Shown one piece after another: positions 1 through 9,900 of a stretch of DNA of 64,000 bases. The DNA comes from Sarcophilus harrisii. Taxonomy: Eukaryota; Chordata; Mammalia; Dasyuromorphia; Dasyuridae. The number at the start of each line of letters is the position of its first letter. The stretch's first letter is position 1. The position numbers and the translations under genes are program-made. The notes beneath the pieces were generated by a model that ran no database searches, was not told the DNA's origin, and worked only from the letters and a program-made list of their open reading frames with translations. The DNA lies in NCBI RefSeq assembly GCF_902635505.1, contig NC_045427.1:56508539-56572538 (forward strand), in the 5' to 3' direction.

Positions 1-3
1 GGT

Positions 4-16
4 GTTGCTAGGCGAC
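4..16. promoter_or_regulatory. X-box-like RFX site at the 5' end of ENKD1
   Basis: GTTGCTAGGCGAC is a near-palindrome close to the X-box bound by RFX factors (a GTTGCC half facing GGCAAC). It lies about 400 bases before the ENKD1 start codon and upstream of a predicted noncoding first exon. RFX factors are known to switch on ciliary genes, which fits the role of ENKD1. The site is only inferred from sequence, and the window edge prevents a view of the rest of the promoter. Confidence 0.45.
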
Positions 17-360
17 ACCAACTCCCGGTTGGGCCCTGGCAATGCAAAAGTGTGGACCTGGATGGTGACTAGATCGGTGCTAGGGCTGGTGCTGGTGACC
101 CCCGAAGGAGGGATGGGGGCGATGGGAGGGCTGGCGGCCTGAATGTAGGACTGGCTTGGGTCCCTCCAAGAGCGGCGGGGCGGCGTAGGGGAAGGTGACC
201 CCGGTCGGGGAGGGGACACTGGGGGAGGGGCCGACCGGGTGGGGAGAGAGCCAGACTCCTGTGGGGGGCGGGGCGGCGTGGGGGAAGGGAAGAAGAAGAG
301 GCTGGCCAAGGAGCCCCGCCCCAGCCCCCAAACACTGACACGCCCTTCCACTTGCCCCTG

Positions 361-390
361 CCCCCCCCCCCCCCCCCCGTTTTCTTCTAG
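361..390 (+). other. ENKD1 3' splice site with an 18-C pyrimidine tract
   Basis: A run of 18 C (361-378), then GTTTTCTTCTAG, forms the polypyrimidine tract and acceptor of the first coding exon. The upstream noncoding exon lies somewhere in the GC-rich 1-300 stretch, but I cannot place its donor with confidence. Confidence 0.6.
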
Positions 391-407
391 CAGCAGAAGC
401 CCCAGCC

Positions 408-2969
408 ATGTGCGAGGGACCTTCCAAGATCTCGGGCCCCATCCCTCCTGATCCCACCCTGTTCCCCAACTACTACAAGCGCCCGGGCACACGTAAGTGG
501 CTCAGCAGCGCCCCGCGAGGGGCGGGTGGGCAGGCGCGCCTGGCGGCAGGGAGCCCCAACCCTCCTCCCTGGCTGGCTCTGGGCTGATGCCACTCTGGCC
601 GGGGAGCTAAAGCCCGATAAATAGCTGAGCCTCCCTTCTTTTGTAAAGTATGATGTTCTTTTAGGACGTGGCTAATATGGAAATGGGTATAATCTGTATC
701 CGATCGCTCGCCTCAATATGAGGGGAGACAGAAAAAGAGGGAGACAATTTGGAACTCACAACTAAAAAACAAAATGTTAAATTGTTTTTATATGTAATGA
801 AAGATAAACTTTAAAGAGTAAAGTGGAAGTGGATATTAACATGTAGAACTGATCATGTAAAAAACATGATTTTTATGCCCCTGTTTCACAGGTGGTTGCA
901 AGCAAAGTATTTTCCAGCCTTCAGAGCTGTTCTCTCTACCTGTGAGTTATGATTATTCTAGCACCGCCCCTCTCCTGCTTGCTTCCAGCCCGGAGCCTTG
1001 AAGGAAGTGCTCGGAAGCTAAGCCTGGAGCCTCCCTGGCAACCAGGTGCCCCCCTGGACCAGCCTGCTCCTCAAATTCACCCCGGATCCCAGCAGAGCCT
1101 GGTGGGAGTTCTGCTGCAGCTCCAGGAGGTCTCGTTGGGCAGCGAGCCGTTGCCCAGGAGTAAGTGCTAAGAGCAGCAACCTGGGCCCCCTGGCACCAAG
1201 GAAGCTTCCCTTCCCCCACTGCCACTCACTTAGGCTTGGGGGGCATGGGATGGGAAGCCAGGAAGACCAAGCCCTCAGAGGGAGACAATAACAGACCCAT
1301 CCCCGGGTGAGGGCCACAGAATACGCCGGAGTCCAGAGCCAAGAGAACAGAGCCATCCATGGCCAACTCGCAGTGTAATTGGGCCAGTCACGGGGGGCAG
1401 AGCATGGTGAGAGGCAGCATTTCTAGGGGCCCAAGGCATCCATTTGATGTGGGACAAGTCAGGTGGCGACTTCCATAAAAGGAGGGGCTTGGACCAGCTG
1501 ATGTTCAAGAACTTAGGAAATTGTCAGGCCTCTGTACCCATGAGCAGGCCTGGCAGTGTCTCCCTGACCCACAGGGAAGGACCTAAAAAACCACGAGAAG
1601 GAGAACGTGAGGCGGATCCGGGAGATCCAGAAACGGTGCCAGGAGCAGGAGCGGGGACAAGACCACGGCCGGCCGAAGCCGCTCAAGGCCCTGTGGCGCT
1701 CACCCAAGTATGACAAAGTGGAGTCCCGGCTGAAGGCCAAGCTGCAGGTACCCCCTCCCCCCGCCAGCTTCTGACCTCCTCTGCCTGGCTGGGCTGGGGC
1801 CAGGGGCTGCAGGGGGAGGAGGGAGGGCTTCGCTTGAGAGCCCGCCTGACGCAGTCCCTCTGCTTCCCCCAGGAGCCATCCCCTGCCTCTGTGCCAGAGC
1901 TGCCGGCTTTCCTGCGGGCTTATTCCCGCTGTGGGCCAGGGGTGCAGCCTCGCCGTGGGGCTTCCGCGGGCCCGGCTTTGCCCAGCACTGATGGCTCCCA
2001 GCCTCCGGGCCCTGACGCCAAGGTGATGCATCTGCATGGGATGCTGGGGTGGAAAGGGGGAAATGGCAGGCTGGCCCAGGACGGCCACCCATGCGCTCCC
2101 CTCTCCTGCAGGGCCAGGGTCCGGTGGTGGACTTCATCACCCACAATGCTCGGACGGCCAAGGTGGCACCTCGGCGGCGGTCACGCTCCCTGCAGTGTCT
2201 AGCTGAGGTACGGGAGCAGCAGCGGCGAGCCCAGGAGGAGTACAACACCAGGCAGAAGGGCCACGTGCCCCACTAGTAGGTCCTTGTTGGTCCCTTCTCC
2301 GTGCCCCGTGCCCTCCGGCCCCACTGGGGAGGGCCTCAGCCCGGCAGGAAGGGAGACAGAGCCCCAGTGCCCCACCCCACTTTGCTGAAGGGCTGAGGGA
2401 GGCCATTGGGTCTGGGCTGGGCATCTGGGGACGGGGTAGCTCGCTCACTCTGCCCTTTGGTAGCCTGGTGGAACGGAAAGATCTGTGGCGCCGGGAAGCT
2501 GAGGAGCGCCTACGAAATCAGCCCGACCCCGAAATACCCCCAGGCCATACCATGATGCCCGAGAGCCAGCGCCTGAGCACCCTGAAGTCCCTTCTCCAGA
2601 GTGAGTGTCTGGGCCAGTTAGGGTCGGGAGACGCTAGGGAGAGGGAGCCAGAAAACTAACTTCCTTCCCCCCAGTACCTCACTTCCTGCCAGCCTGATCC
2701 CCTGTGACTGCGGTCCATGTGCAGCCAGCCTGACTCCTACTGAGTCCTGGGGTCCTAACTACGAGGAGGGAGCTAGAACCCTGTACCCTGAGCCCTTTTC
2801 TTTGTCAGAACAAGAAGAACTGCTTAAGGAGCTGGTGCTGTTGCCTTCTGGAGCCGACTCCCTTCGAGCCCAGAATCACAAGGCTGAGCTAGAGAAGAAG
2901 CTTTCCCAGGTGGAGGAGGCCCTCAAGATCTTCTCCCGACCCAAAGTCTTTGTCAAGATGGATTCCTGA
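408..2969 (+). CDS. ENKD1: ENKD1, enkurin domain-containing protein 1 (7 coding exons, 346 aa)
   Basis: The coding exons are 408-492, 989-1159, 1575-1747, 1873-2022, 2112-2275, 2464-2600 and 2809-2969. All have GT-AG borders, and the phases sum to 1041 nt, or 346 residues plus stop, the length I recall for the human protein. The start MCEGPSKISGPIPPDPTLFP and the end IFSRPKVFVKMDS match human ENKD1. The middle is basic and probably helical (HEKENVRRIREIQKR, then LKALWRSPKYDKVESR). The last third, from about residue 250, is the enkurin-type domain with a heptad-like KAELEKKLSQVEEALK tail. In the known family the protein binds microtubules, sits at centrosomes and basal bodies and promotes ciliogenesis. 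The start codon lies 18 bases after a 3' splice site at 389-390, so a noncoding first exon lies upstream. Exon 2 (residues about 29-86) is the least conserved part. Confidence 0.96.
645..850 (+). repeat. L1 3'-end fragment in ENKD1 intron 1
   Basis: The stretch has the GGAGACAATTTGGAACTCA and TTTTTATATGTAATG phrases of marsupial L1 tails. The same tail phrases occur at about 12440-12660. It is AT-rich within an otherwise GC-rich gene and carries no exon. Confidence 0.6.
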
Positions 2970-3164
2970 GCTCTTCCCCTCTGACCCACAGGAAGGCCAC
3001 TGGAAACCCCTCTGCCCTTTCTGAGTGGTTTGAGGGGTCCTGAAAGGGAAGGTTCTCGCACTTGTGACCCAAGTGTACTGTGGTAACCCCCTGAACCCCT
3101 CCCCAAGGGCAGCAGAAGGAACAAGCCCAGGGAGCCACCGTCAAGAATATTTTTCTGTTTTTAA

Positions 3165-3170
3165 ATTAAA
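3165..3170 (+). terminator. Poly(A) signal of ENKD1
   Basis: ATTAAA lies 196 bases after the ENKD1 stop codon and is followed by a T-rich stretch. Cleavage is expected near 3185-3190. The facing gene PARD6A ends near 3620, so about 430 bases separate the two convergent 3' ends. Confidence 0.75.
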
Positions 3171-3640
3171 CCTTTTTTTACATGAACAGTGACCCCAATC
3201 TCCTTTCTCCTGACCTCTTCCCAAGTTAATGTTTCTCTAGAAATGCCAGGCTAAGTGGGCATGGAGGCATGGAGAGGGGGCTCTGTCAGCCACATCAGCC
3301 AGCTTTGGGGGGAGAGTGACAGTAGGACAGCTATTCCTGCAGGACCCAAAGCTCAGCAGCTTTGTCAGTTCCGGGGAGTCATGCTGAGAGGGGTCCCAGG
3401 CCCCTTGGTGGCTGCCTATGGATGAGGGCCAGGAGAAGCTGCTGCTGAGAACAATGACAGTGGGACAGCACAGCCCACAAGACATCCTGGCTCCTTCCTC
3501 TTCCTCTCCCTGAGTCCTGGGAAGGAGGAAAAGGCCAGCTCTGGCCCCTGCAGGCCTGGCCCCCTTATGGCATTTGTGACTCAGCTGCCCCCAAAGAGCT
3601 TTCCCTGTAGTGGAGAAGGGCTAGTGTTTTCTAGAAAAGC

Positions 3641-3646
3641 TTTAAT
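3641..3646 (-). terminator. Poly(A) signal of PARD6A
   Basis: TTTAAT on the plus strand reads ATTAAA on the minus strand, 240 bases after the PARD6A stop codon. The 3' end is expected near 3620. Confidence 0.65.
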
Positions 3647-3885
3647 ATTTCACAGATGGAAGGACGTGTGAGCAAAGGCCCCGCCTCAGCTCATGAAAAG
3701 GCAGCTCCCCGTCCGGCTGCCCGCCAAGAGAGAGCTTGGGACCGGGGAGGGAGGCGGAGGTCGAGGAGGGGCACCTTGGGGGACCCTTATCCCTCCTTGG
3801 CCCCGGTGTCCACCAGCCCAGGCAGGGGCCAGAGGTGTGTGTGAGCAGGACAGCAACCCCAGGGTTCGGCCGGGCAAAGCCCGAA

Positions 3886-6337
3886 CTATAGGGTGACACC
3901 ACTGCCATCTTCCCTTAGACTGCCCCCCCGGGCAGGGCTGGCCCCGTCCTGACTGTCCAGTGACTGTAAGGACCCTCGAGAGCCAGGGAGTGAGCGGCTG
4001 GGCCGCAAGTCCCTGGGGGAGGGGGCCGGAGGCGTCCCGTTTGGGCAGGGCGGGAGGTAGCCAGGCAGCCCATGGCTCTCGATGACCAGGTCACTGTCCT
4101 CATCGCTGTCTGGCTCGGGAACTTCTGCGGGAGGGAGGGGCGCGGTGGGCTGCACCCCCGCGGGTCGGCCCGCCCCGGCCCGCACCACGTTGTTGCGCTG
4201 GTTGGCCGGCTTGACGGTGACAATGAGGTTGTGGCTGTTGGCCACCATCATGTCTGTCACCTGGTCCAGCGACTTGCCGGCCACATCGATGCCGTTGACC
4301 TCCAGGATTTCATCACTGACGGCCAGGAGCCCGGTACTCTCGGCCAGGCCGCCCCGCACCAGGCGGGAGATGAAGATGCCGGGCACCTTCTCCAGGCCTT
4401 GGGGCGCCACGCGCACGCTAACGCCATCCCTGATGTAGAAGCCCAGCGGGCGGTCCGAGCCGTGCTTGTGCAGCTTCACTCGCCGGTGGCTCTCAGGCAG
4501 CAGGTCCACGTCGATGACGGAGGAAATCTGACGGAAGTCCTGGGGAAGGCTGATGAGGAGTGGGGGCCGCGTCCGATGGGGGGCCGCGGGCCGGAGGAGC
4601 AGCCCCTTCTTCCGGCGCTGCAAGGAGTTGGAGGTAAAGGCCATGCCCGTGGGATCGGCTTCTGCTGTGGGAGGGAGCGGAGCTCAGGATTGTCCCTCGG
4701 GCAGCTCTCCCCCACTAGCCCCCGGGGCCTTCCTCAAGTTAGCTGGCTGCCAGCTTCTAGGGGAGTTCTCTCCTAGGGACTCCTAGAGAGAGAGCTCTCC
4801 CCTTCCCGCCTCGCTTTGCCCAGCACCTTCTCTGCAGGCCCCGGGGGCTCTTGGCCCTGCTTCGGAGCCAGGGCTGGCTTCCCTACCACCCTGCCCCCCA
4901 TGCAGCCCCAGGAGTCACAGGCACAAGAAAACAGAAGAACCCCACTGGGGATAATACTGGGGGGGCACCAGATCAAGAGCATGATTTGGAGTCCCAGGCT
5001 CAGGGTTCAAATCCTGCCTCTGGTGCTCATCAGCTGTGTGACCTTTGATAAGACCCTTCCTTTCACCTCCTTTTCTTTATCTGAACGGACAGAGATGGAG
5101 CAGATACTTGTTTCTTTGCATGTTTGACCCAATGAGCTCCAGTGAGGGTGGCAGAGAGCACCTAGCTGCCCAGGTCACCGCAGCCCACCCTGTGCTGCCT
5201 GAAAGTCCTCTTCCCTCTGTCATAGGCTTGTCTGTGCTGATCCAGCAGCAAAACCCCCCGCTGTGACAGACCGTGACGCCCCCCAGACCACGGCGCCCCA
5301 CCCCCGTGACAGACCCTCCCCCACAGACCACGTCGCCTCCCCCCCGTGACCCCCCCCAGACCACGGCGCCCCGCCCCCACCAGCGCAGGGCTCTCACCCC
5401 TCTTCTGCACCAGCAGGCGGAGGGGCGGGTGCGTGCTGGCCAGCGCCCGGTGCAGGTTGTCGTCGTTGGTGAGCGGCAGCAGGTCCCCGTGCACGTCGGT
5501 GTAGCCCAGCAGCACGTCCAGGCCCGGGATCTGGTGCACGGCCCGAAGCAGCCGGGAGAACTCCTGGAAGCCTCCCACCGAGGCTCGGGGCAGGGCAAAG
5601 CGCCGGAACTCGGCATCGAACTGAGGGGAGGGGGCCTGAGTCAGGCTCCGGGCAGCCTTGGAGAGGGGCCCGAGCCATCTTGGCGGGCAGAGCCTCCCCC
5701 GTGCCGGACACGCGCGCACACGGACACGCGCGCACACGGACACGCGCGCACACGGACACGCGCGCACACGGACACGCGCGCACACGGACGCGGACCATCC
5801 CACCCCAGCCCGTGTCCCCTCCCCTGGGAGGGGACCTCGAGGGCTCGCGGAGGGGGGGGATCGGAGCCTGGAGGGTACGCCCGGCAGAGCAGGGAGCAGC
5901 GAGGCGCTGCAGCTGATGGGGGGTGGGCTGAGGGGGGGCGCGGAACGAGTGGGAGTCGGTGGGGGAGCTGAATGCAGGGGACAGCTCCGGGAGTCCGCAG
6001 CAGCAGCAGCAGCAGCGGGAAGCCCGGGCTGGGCCCGGACCCCACCCCAGGGGCTGGCTCTGTATGCCCGGCAGGGGTCCGCGGGCAGCGCCGGCCCCCG
6101 CCCCCAGATGCAGGCCCCGCAGGGGCTGCCGCCCGAGCGGCCCAGGATGCGGGGAGAGAAGGCAGGCAAGGGAGGACAAGGAGGCAGAGGCGCGGGAGGC
6201 GGCCCGGGGATGGAGAAAGGGAGCCGGGACCCGGCAGGGCGGGGGGGCGAGGGGCACGGGGCCGGGGCCCTTACTTTGCTCTTCACCTCGATGATGCTGT
6301 CGGGGCTCCGCGCCGGGGTCCGCTGAGGTTTGGCCAT
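3886..6337 (-). CDS. PARD6A: PARD6A, partitioning defective 6 homolog alpha (3 coding exons, 354 aa)
   Basis: The coding exons on the minus strand are 6337-6275, 5620-5398 and 4664-3886, with phases adding to 1065 nt. The protein is the Cdc42-binding scaffold of the PAR3/PAR6/atypical PKC polarity complex at tight junctions and the apical cortex. Residues about 15-95 ([17 protein letters not shown] onward) form the PB1 domain that pairs with atypical PKC. Residues 133-149 ([17 protein letters not shown]) are the half-CRIB motif. Residues about 157-250 are the PDZ domain, with the LGFYIRDG carboxylate-binding strand and ILEVNGIDV. The start [14 protein letters not shown] matches human [14 protein letters not shown]. 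The C-terminal 100 residues are Pro/Ser/Asp-rich and diverge from human, which has 346 residues by my recollection. The three-coding-exon layout is as in human. Confidence 0.97.
4979..5095 (+). repeat. MIR fragment in PARD6A intron 2
   Basis: The core GGTTCAAATCCTGCCTCTGGT and then GCTGTGTGACCTTTGA is the ancient MIR SINE body. It is diverged and old. Confidence 0.65.
5273..5390. repeat. GC-rich degenerate tandem repeat in PARD6A intron 2
   Basis: Three imperfect units built from CGTGAC, a C-run, CAGACCACG and CGCC follow one another just inside the donor of exon 2. The repeat ends within about 10 bases of the splice site at 5396-5397. The plus-strand open frames here are by-products of the skewed composition. 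Confidence 0.6.
5708..5787. repeat. 16-bp minisatellite, five copies, in PARD6A intron 1
   Basis: The unit ACACGCGCGCACACGG is repeated five times without a mismatch (5708, 5724, 5740, 5756, 5772). It is mostly alternating purine-pyrimidine and rich in CpG, so it can favour Z-DNA. It lies about 490 bases inside the first intron, within the CpG island. Confidence 0.9.
5998..6015. repeat. Short (CAG)6 run in PARD6A intron 1
   Basis: Six CAG units stand in intronic CpG-island sequence. They are not part of the PARD6A reading frame. Confidence 0.75.
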
Positions 6338-7100
6338 GGCTGGGCCGGGGCCGGGCCGGGCCGGGGCTGAGGCCGAAGCGGCGCAGGTGCACAGCCCGGC
6401 CCCTCCCCGGCTTCCCCCGCCCGCGCCCTGCAGCAGTGCCCGCCCCGCCCCCTCCCCGCTCCCCTCCCTCTCTCCGCGCTGTCCGAGAGCAGCTCGCCCC
6501 AAGACTGGGGAGGGGAGAGGAGGGGGGGAGGTGGGTACCGACCATGACGTCATCCGCGTGGGGGAGGGGGAGGCGCCGAGCGCCCGCACGGATGGAACGC
6601 GGAGACAACGTTCCCTAGGTAACTGGTGGGAGGGGGCGGGCCGGCGGCCCCCTGCGGCCCCAGCGGGCTCGCGCGTGGGTGTGTGGCGATGCGCTTCGCC
6701 CCCCCTCCCTCCCGGGCCCGGCGGGGCTCTCCGCGTCCCAGTCATTACTCGCCGCGGGCCCCGTTTCTCCCCCGGTGCGGGGTGGGGGAGGGCGGGGAAG
6801 GCCACGGTGGCCCGCGCACAACCCCCCGAGTCCTGACGCCCCGATCCCCGACCCAGCGAGGCGGCGCCGCCTAAGCTCCGCTCCAGCGAAGGCCGGTACG
6901 GGGGACGGAGGGGCCCAGGCCGGACCCCCACCCCCAGCCCCTCTAGGATAACCCGCGCCGGCCCCTGCATTCGTTGGAACAAAAACTGCTTAAACACCCA
7001 CTGGAGGAAGGACTCGATGGAGGGAAGACGCGGTCCCGGCGCTTACAGCCCCCCGGGGGTACGGAGCGCAGGTGTCCGGGCGCCGGGCGTAATCTCGGGA
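6338..7100 (-). promoter_or_regulatory. CpG-island promoter of PARD6A
   Basis: The stretch just upstream of the PARD6A start codon is very GC- and CpG-rich, with several GGGCGG-type Sp/KLF boxes and no clear TATA box. A full cAMP-response palindrome lies inside it. The transcription start is expected within about 200 bases of 6337 but cannot be fixed from sequence. The island extends back through intron 1 to about 5700. Confidence 0.7.
6545..6552. promoter_or_regulatory. CRE palindrome upstream of PARD6A
   Basis: TGACGTCA is a perfect CREB/ATF site, 208 bases before the PARD6A start codon in the CpG island. Full CRE palindromes close to a start are the ones most often used, but use here is an inference. 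Confidence 0.55.
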
Positions 7101-7104
7101 GACT

Positions 7105-7500
7105 CCGGCTTCGATCCTGGCTGACGGCTGCCAGCTGCGGGCGAGTCCTTTTCTGTGAGGCAGTCTTCACATCTGTGAAATGGACACAGTACCTGAACCA
7201 CCTGCCTTACAGGGCGGCGCCGCAGGCAACTCTCACCGAGCTGGCGTTATGGCACAAAGATCTCTGTAATAAACGAAGCTACCTCCTAATTAGCGAGGTG
7301 CAGAACAGAGCTGTTGACGTGGTCCGAGGAGGGTGTCATGACCAGCCGAGGGAGGGGGAAAGCCTCACGATGGAGACTTCTAAGTTGGCGGGAGGATGCT
7401 TCTCCAAAAAGAAAAACTCTGTATTGTGTGCCCTGAGGTCAGTCACCGACCGTGGAGTGCCGAGGGGGAATAGAAGGTATCTAAGGTCATTCTAGCTGAG
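7105..7500 (+). repeat. Old MIR-like SINE remnant between PARD6A and ACD
   Basis: CATCTGTGAAATGGACACAG and the nearby GCCAGCTGCGGGCGAGTC resemble the tail and core of MIR. The rest of the stretch shows no gene. The open frame across it has no recognisable domain. Confidence 0.4.
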
Positions 7501-7519
7501 TCTTCACAAGTGCAGTCGC

Positions 7520-7692
7520 ATTCTCTCCCTCCCTCTCTCTTGTTCTCTGTCTCTATCTCCATCTTCCTCCCTCCCTCTCTCTTTCTGTTTCTTAGTCCCC
7601 CTCAGTCTGTCTCTAGGGCTCTCCCTTTCTCCCTCTCCCCTTTTCTTTCTGTCTCTTTCTCTCTCTCCATTGACCCAATCTTTTCCTTAAAG
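7520..7692. repeat. (CT)n-rich polypyrimidine tract
   Basis: About 170 bases are almost pure C and T, as degenerate CTCTCC and TTTCTCTCTC units. It is low complexity and not coding. Confidence 0.85.
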
Positions 7693-8288
7693 TAGCCCTG
7701 CTTTTCATCTTTCTCCAGCTGCTGGCAAAACTCTCAGTTATCCCAACAGGTAAAGACCTTATGTTTTGGTTTCCTAGCAATGCCCTCCGCAGGCTTGGCC
7801 ATTTCTAACTATGACTAACTGCTCGCTGCTCTAGAAGTTGCTCCAAGTAAATGGGGGTTTCATGGTGCATTTTTGAAGCTAGCAATATTTCCTCACTAAA
7901 ATATTAAGTCGCACACATATTAAGATGCTTAATATTGAGCGAGCTAAAAATAGGGCTTATTTTGCTTCACTTTACCCAGAGTACCATTCCTCCCCAGTAG
8001 CTCCTCAGACAAACTTTTATGGCTTCTGTCAAATGTCATGAACACAAAAAAGGCTAGAGGAGTTTGGGAAAATGCTGCTGTAAGTCGTGAGAGAGTTATT
8101 TTAAAACATTTCTATCTCCACAGGACTATCCTCTCCAAAACACTTGGGAAATAGGGTAAAGAGCTGGAAGAGAGCTCTGAGAAATTCCTTCTATTGATAG
8201 ATAAAATTGGGATGCAGAGAGAGGAAGCTGTCTAGGATGGCACAACTATCAGAGCAGAGCTAGCCTTTGAACTGGAGTTTTCTGACTC
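7693..8288. other. Intergenic stretch without recognised features
   Basis: This is AT-moderate unique-looking sequence between PARD6A and ACD. I see no exon, no long frame and no repeat that I recognise. Confidence 0.5.
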
Positions 8289-8733
8289 CAGATAATCATA
8301 GCTTAGCTCTGTGTCAGGCACTTGATAATTGTCTCATTTGACCCTCACAACTCTAGGAACGAGGTACTATTATTATCCCCATTTATAAATGAGAAACGTG
8401 AGAGATAAAATGACTTGCTCGGGATCATACCATTAGTGTCTTGTTCAGTTTTGTCTGACTCTTCGTGATCCCCTTTGGGGTTTTCTTGGCAAAGATACTG
8501 GAGTGCTTGGCCATTTCCTTCTCTTTATGACACAGATGAGGAAACTGAGGCAAATAGGGCAAAGTGACTTGCCCAGGGTCACACAGCTAGTGAGTGTCTG
8601 AGGCTAGATTTGATCTTGACTTCAGGCTTGGTGCTTCAGGTTGCTGCTCATCAGTAAGTATATGAGACCTCCTTTGAACCAATCTTCCTCACTCTAGGGC
8701 CCATTGCTCTGTGCACTATACGCCACCTAGCTG
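8289..8733 (+). repeat. MIR fragment followed by a marsupial SINE
   Basis: About 8289-8430 has the MIR phrases GTGTCAGGCACTTGATAATT and TTATTATCCCCATTTATAAA. About 8436-8733 is a longer SINE that starts GTCTGACTCTTCGTGATC. It runs through GATGAGGAAACTGAGGCAAA and ends CGCCACCTAGCTG. The same SINE type recurs near 10880, 35500 and 45660. Confidence 0.75.
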
Positions 8734-9176
8734 TAAATGAAAGATTCCAGCACACTCCATGGAGGGGAGGGCAGGAGGGACATTGATTACCACCATACCC
8801 ATACCTCCCTGCTACTCTTCTTTGTACCCTTCTTTGGAGCCTATGGCATCATCCTCAGTAGCGGCAAATGTAATTTTGAAGGAGGAGGTGGCAGCTAGAT
8901 GGTGCAGTGGATAGAACACTGCCCCCCCCCAAAATTAATTTAAAAAAGGATGAATAATTTTGAAGGACTTGATTTTTGGAAATAATCCTAAACCAATACA
9001 ATTTAACACTTTATTAGTTTTTGTTTTTGAATAAAAATCAGTCATGTTTAAGATGCTCAGTTAATAAGATTCATCATCATCAAATTTGTACAGTTTTAAG
9101 CTTTTCAAAATACTCATTCTTTCATGCAAGGAGCATTTCCTTATTAAAACTTTTTATTTTCTAAATATATGCATAA

Positions 9177-9322
9177 GGGCAGCTGGGTGGTGCAGTGGAT
9201 GGAGCACCAGCCCTGAAGTTAGGAGGATCTGAGTTCAAATCTAGCCTCAGACACTTAATACTTCCTAGGTGTGTGACCCTGGGCAAGTCACTTAACCCCA
9301 ATTATCCCAGCAAAAAAGCCCC
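9177..9322 (+). mobile_element. tRNA-headed marsupial SINE
   Basis: The copy starts GGGCAGCTGGGTGGTGCAGT, contains GAGTTCAAATCTAGCCTCAG and TGTGACCCTGGGCAAGTCAC, and ends in an A/C-rich tail. It is inserted in the L1 copy and looks fairly young. Confidence 0.85.
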
Positions 9323-9708
9323 CCCCAAAAAAATCCATATACGTAAATAATTTTCAACATTCACCCTTGCAAAACCTTGTGTTCCAAATTTTTTCCTTCT
9401 CTTTCCCCCACCTCCTCCCTAGAAGGCAAACAATCCAATATATGTCAAACAGATGCAATTTTTCTCTACACACCTGCACAATTATCATGCTGCACAAGAA
9501 AAATCAGATCAAAAAGGAAAAAACTGGGAAAGAACAAAAAGTAAGCAAATAAGAAGAGTGAGAATGCTATGTTGTGATCCACACTCAGTTCTCACAGTCC
9601 TTTCTCTGGATGCAGATGGCACTTTCCATCACGAGTCCATTGGAATTGGCCTGAAAAGAGCCATATCCACCAGAACTGATCATCATATAATCTTCTTGGT
9701 GCTCTATC

Positions 9709-9900
9709 CAGGGATCCTCAAACTTTTTAAAAAGGGGGCCAGTTCACTGTCCCTCAGACTGTTGGAGGGCCAGACTATAGTAAAAACAAAAACTTTGCTT
9801 TGTGGGCCTTTAAATAAAGAAACTTCATAGCCCTGGGTGAGGGGGATAATCGTCCTCAGCTGCTGCATCTGGCCCGCGGGCAGTAGTTTGAGGGCCCCTA
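9709..9900. mobile_element. Non-autonomous hAT-type DNA transposon
   Basis: The left end CAGGGATCCTCAAACT faces a right end AGTTTGAGGGCCCCTA, forming imperfect terminal inverted repeats about 190 bases apart. GGCCCGCGGGCAG near the right end is typical of hAT-Charlie internal deletion elements. The flanking 8-base duplication is no longer clear. It has no transposase frame. Confidence 0.7.

Noticed and set aside
4072-4776. Plus-strand 234-codon frame
   Set aside because: It is the complement of PARD6A exon 3, which is a clear PDZ-domain exon on the other strand.
5162-6997. A 611-codon open frame on the minus strand across PARD6A introns and promoter
   Set aside because: It is an accident of GC-rich, stop-poor CpG-island sequence. 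It contains PARD6A exon 2 but runs through intron and minisatellite, with repeated C-A-R-V residues from the 16-mer.
7510-7695. Ser/Leu/Phe-rich frame
   Set aside because: It is a translation of the (CT)n tract.
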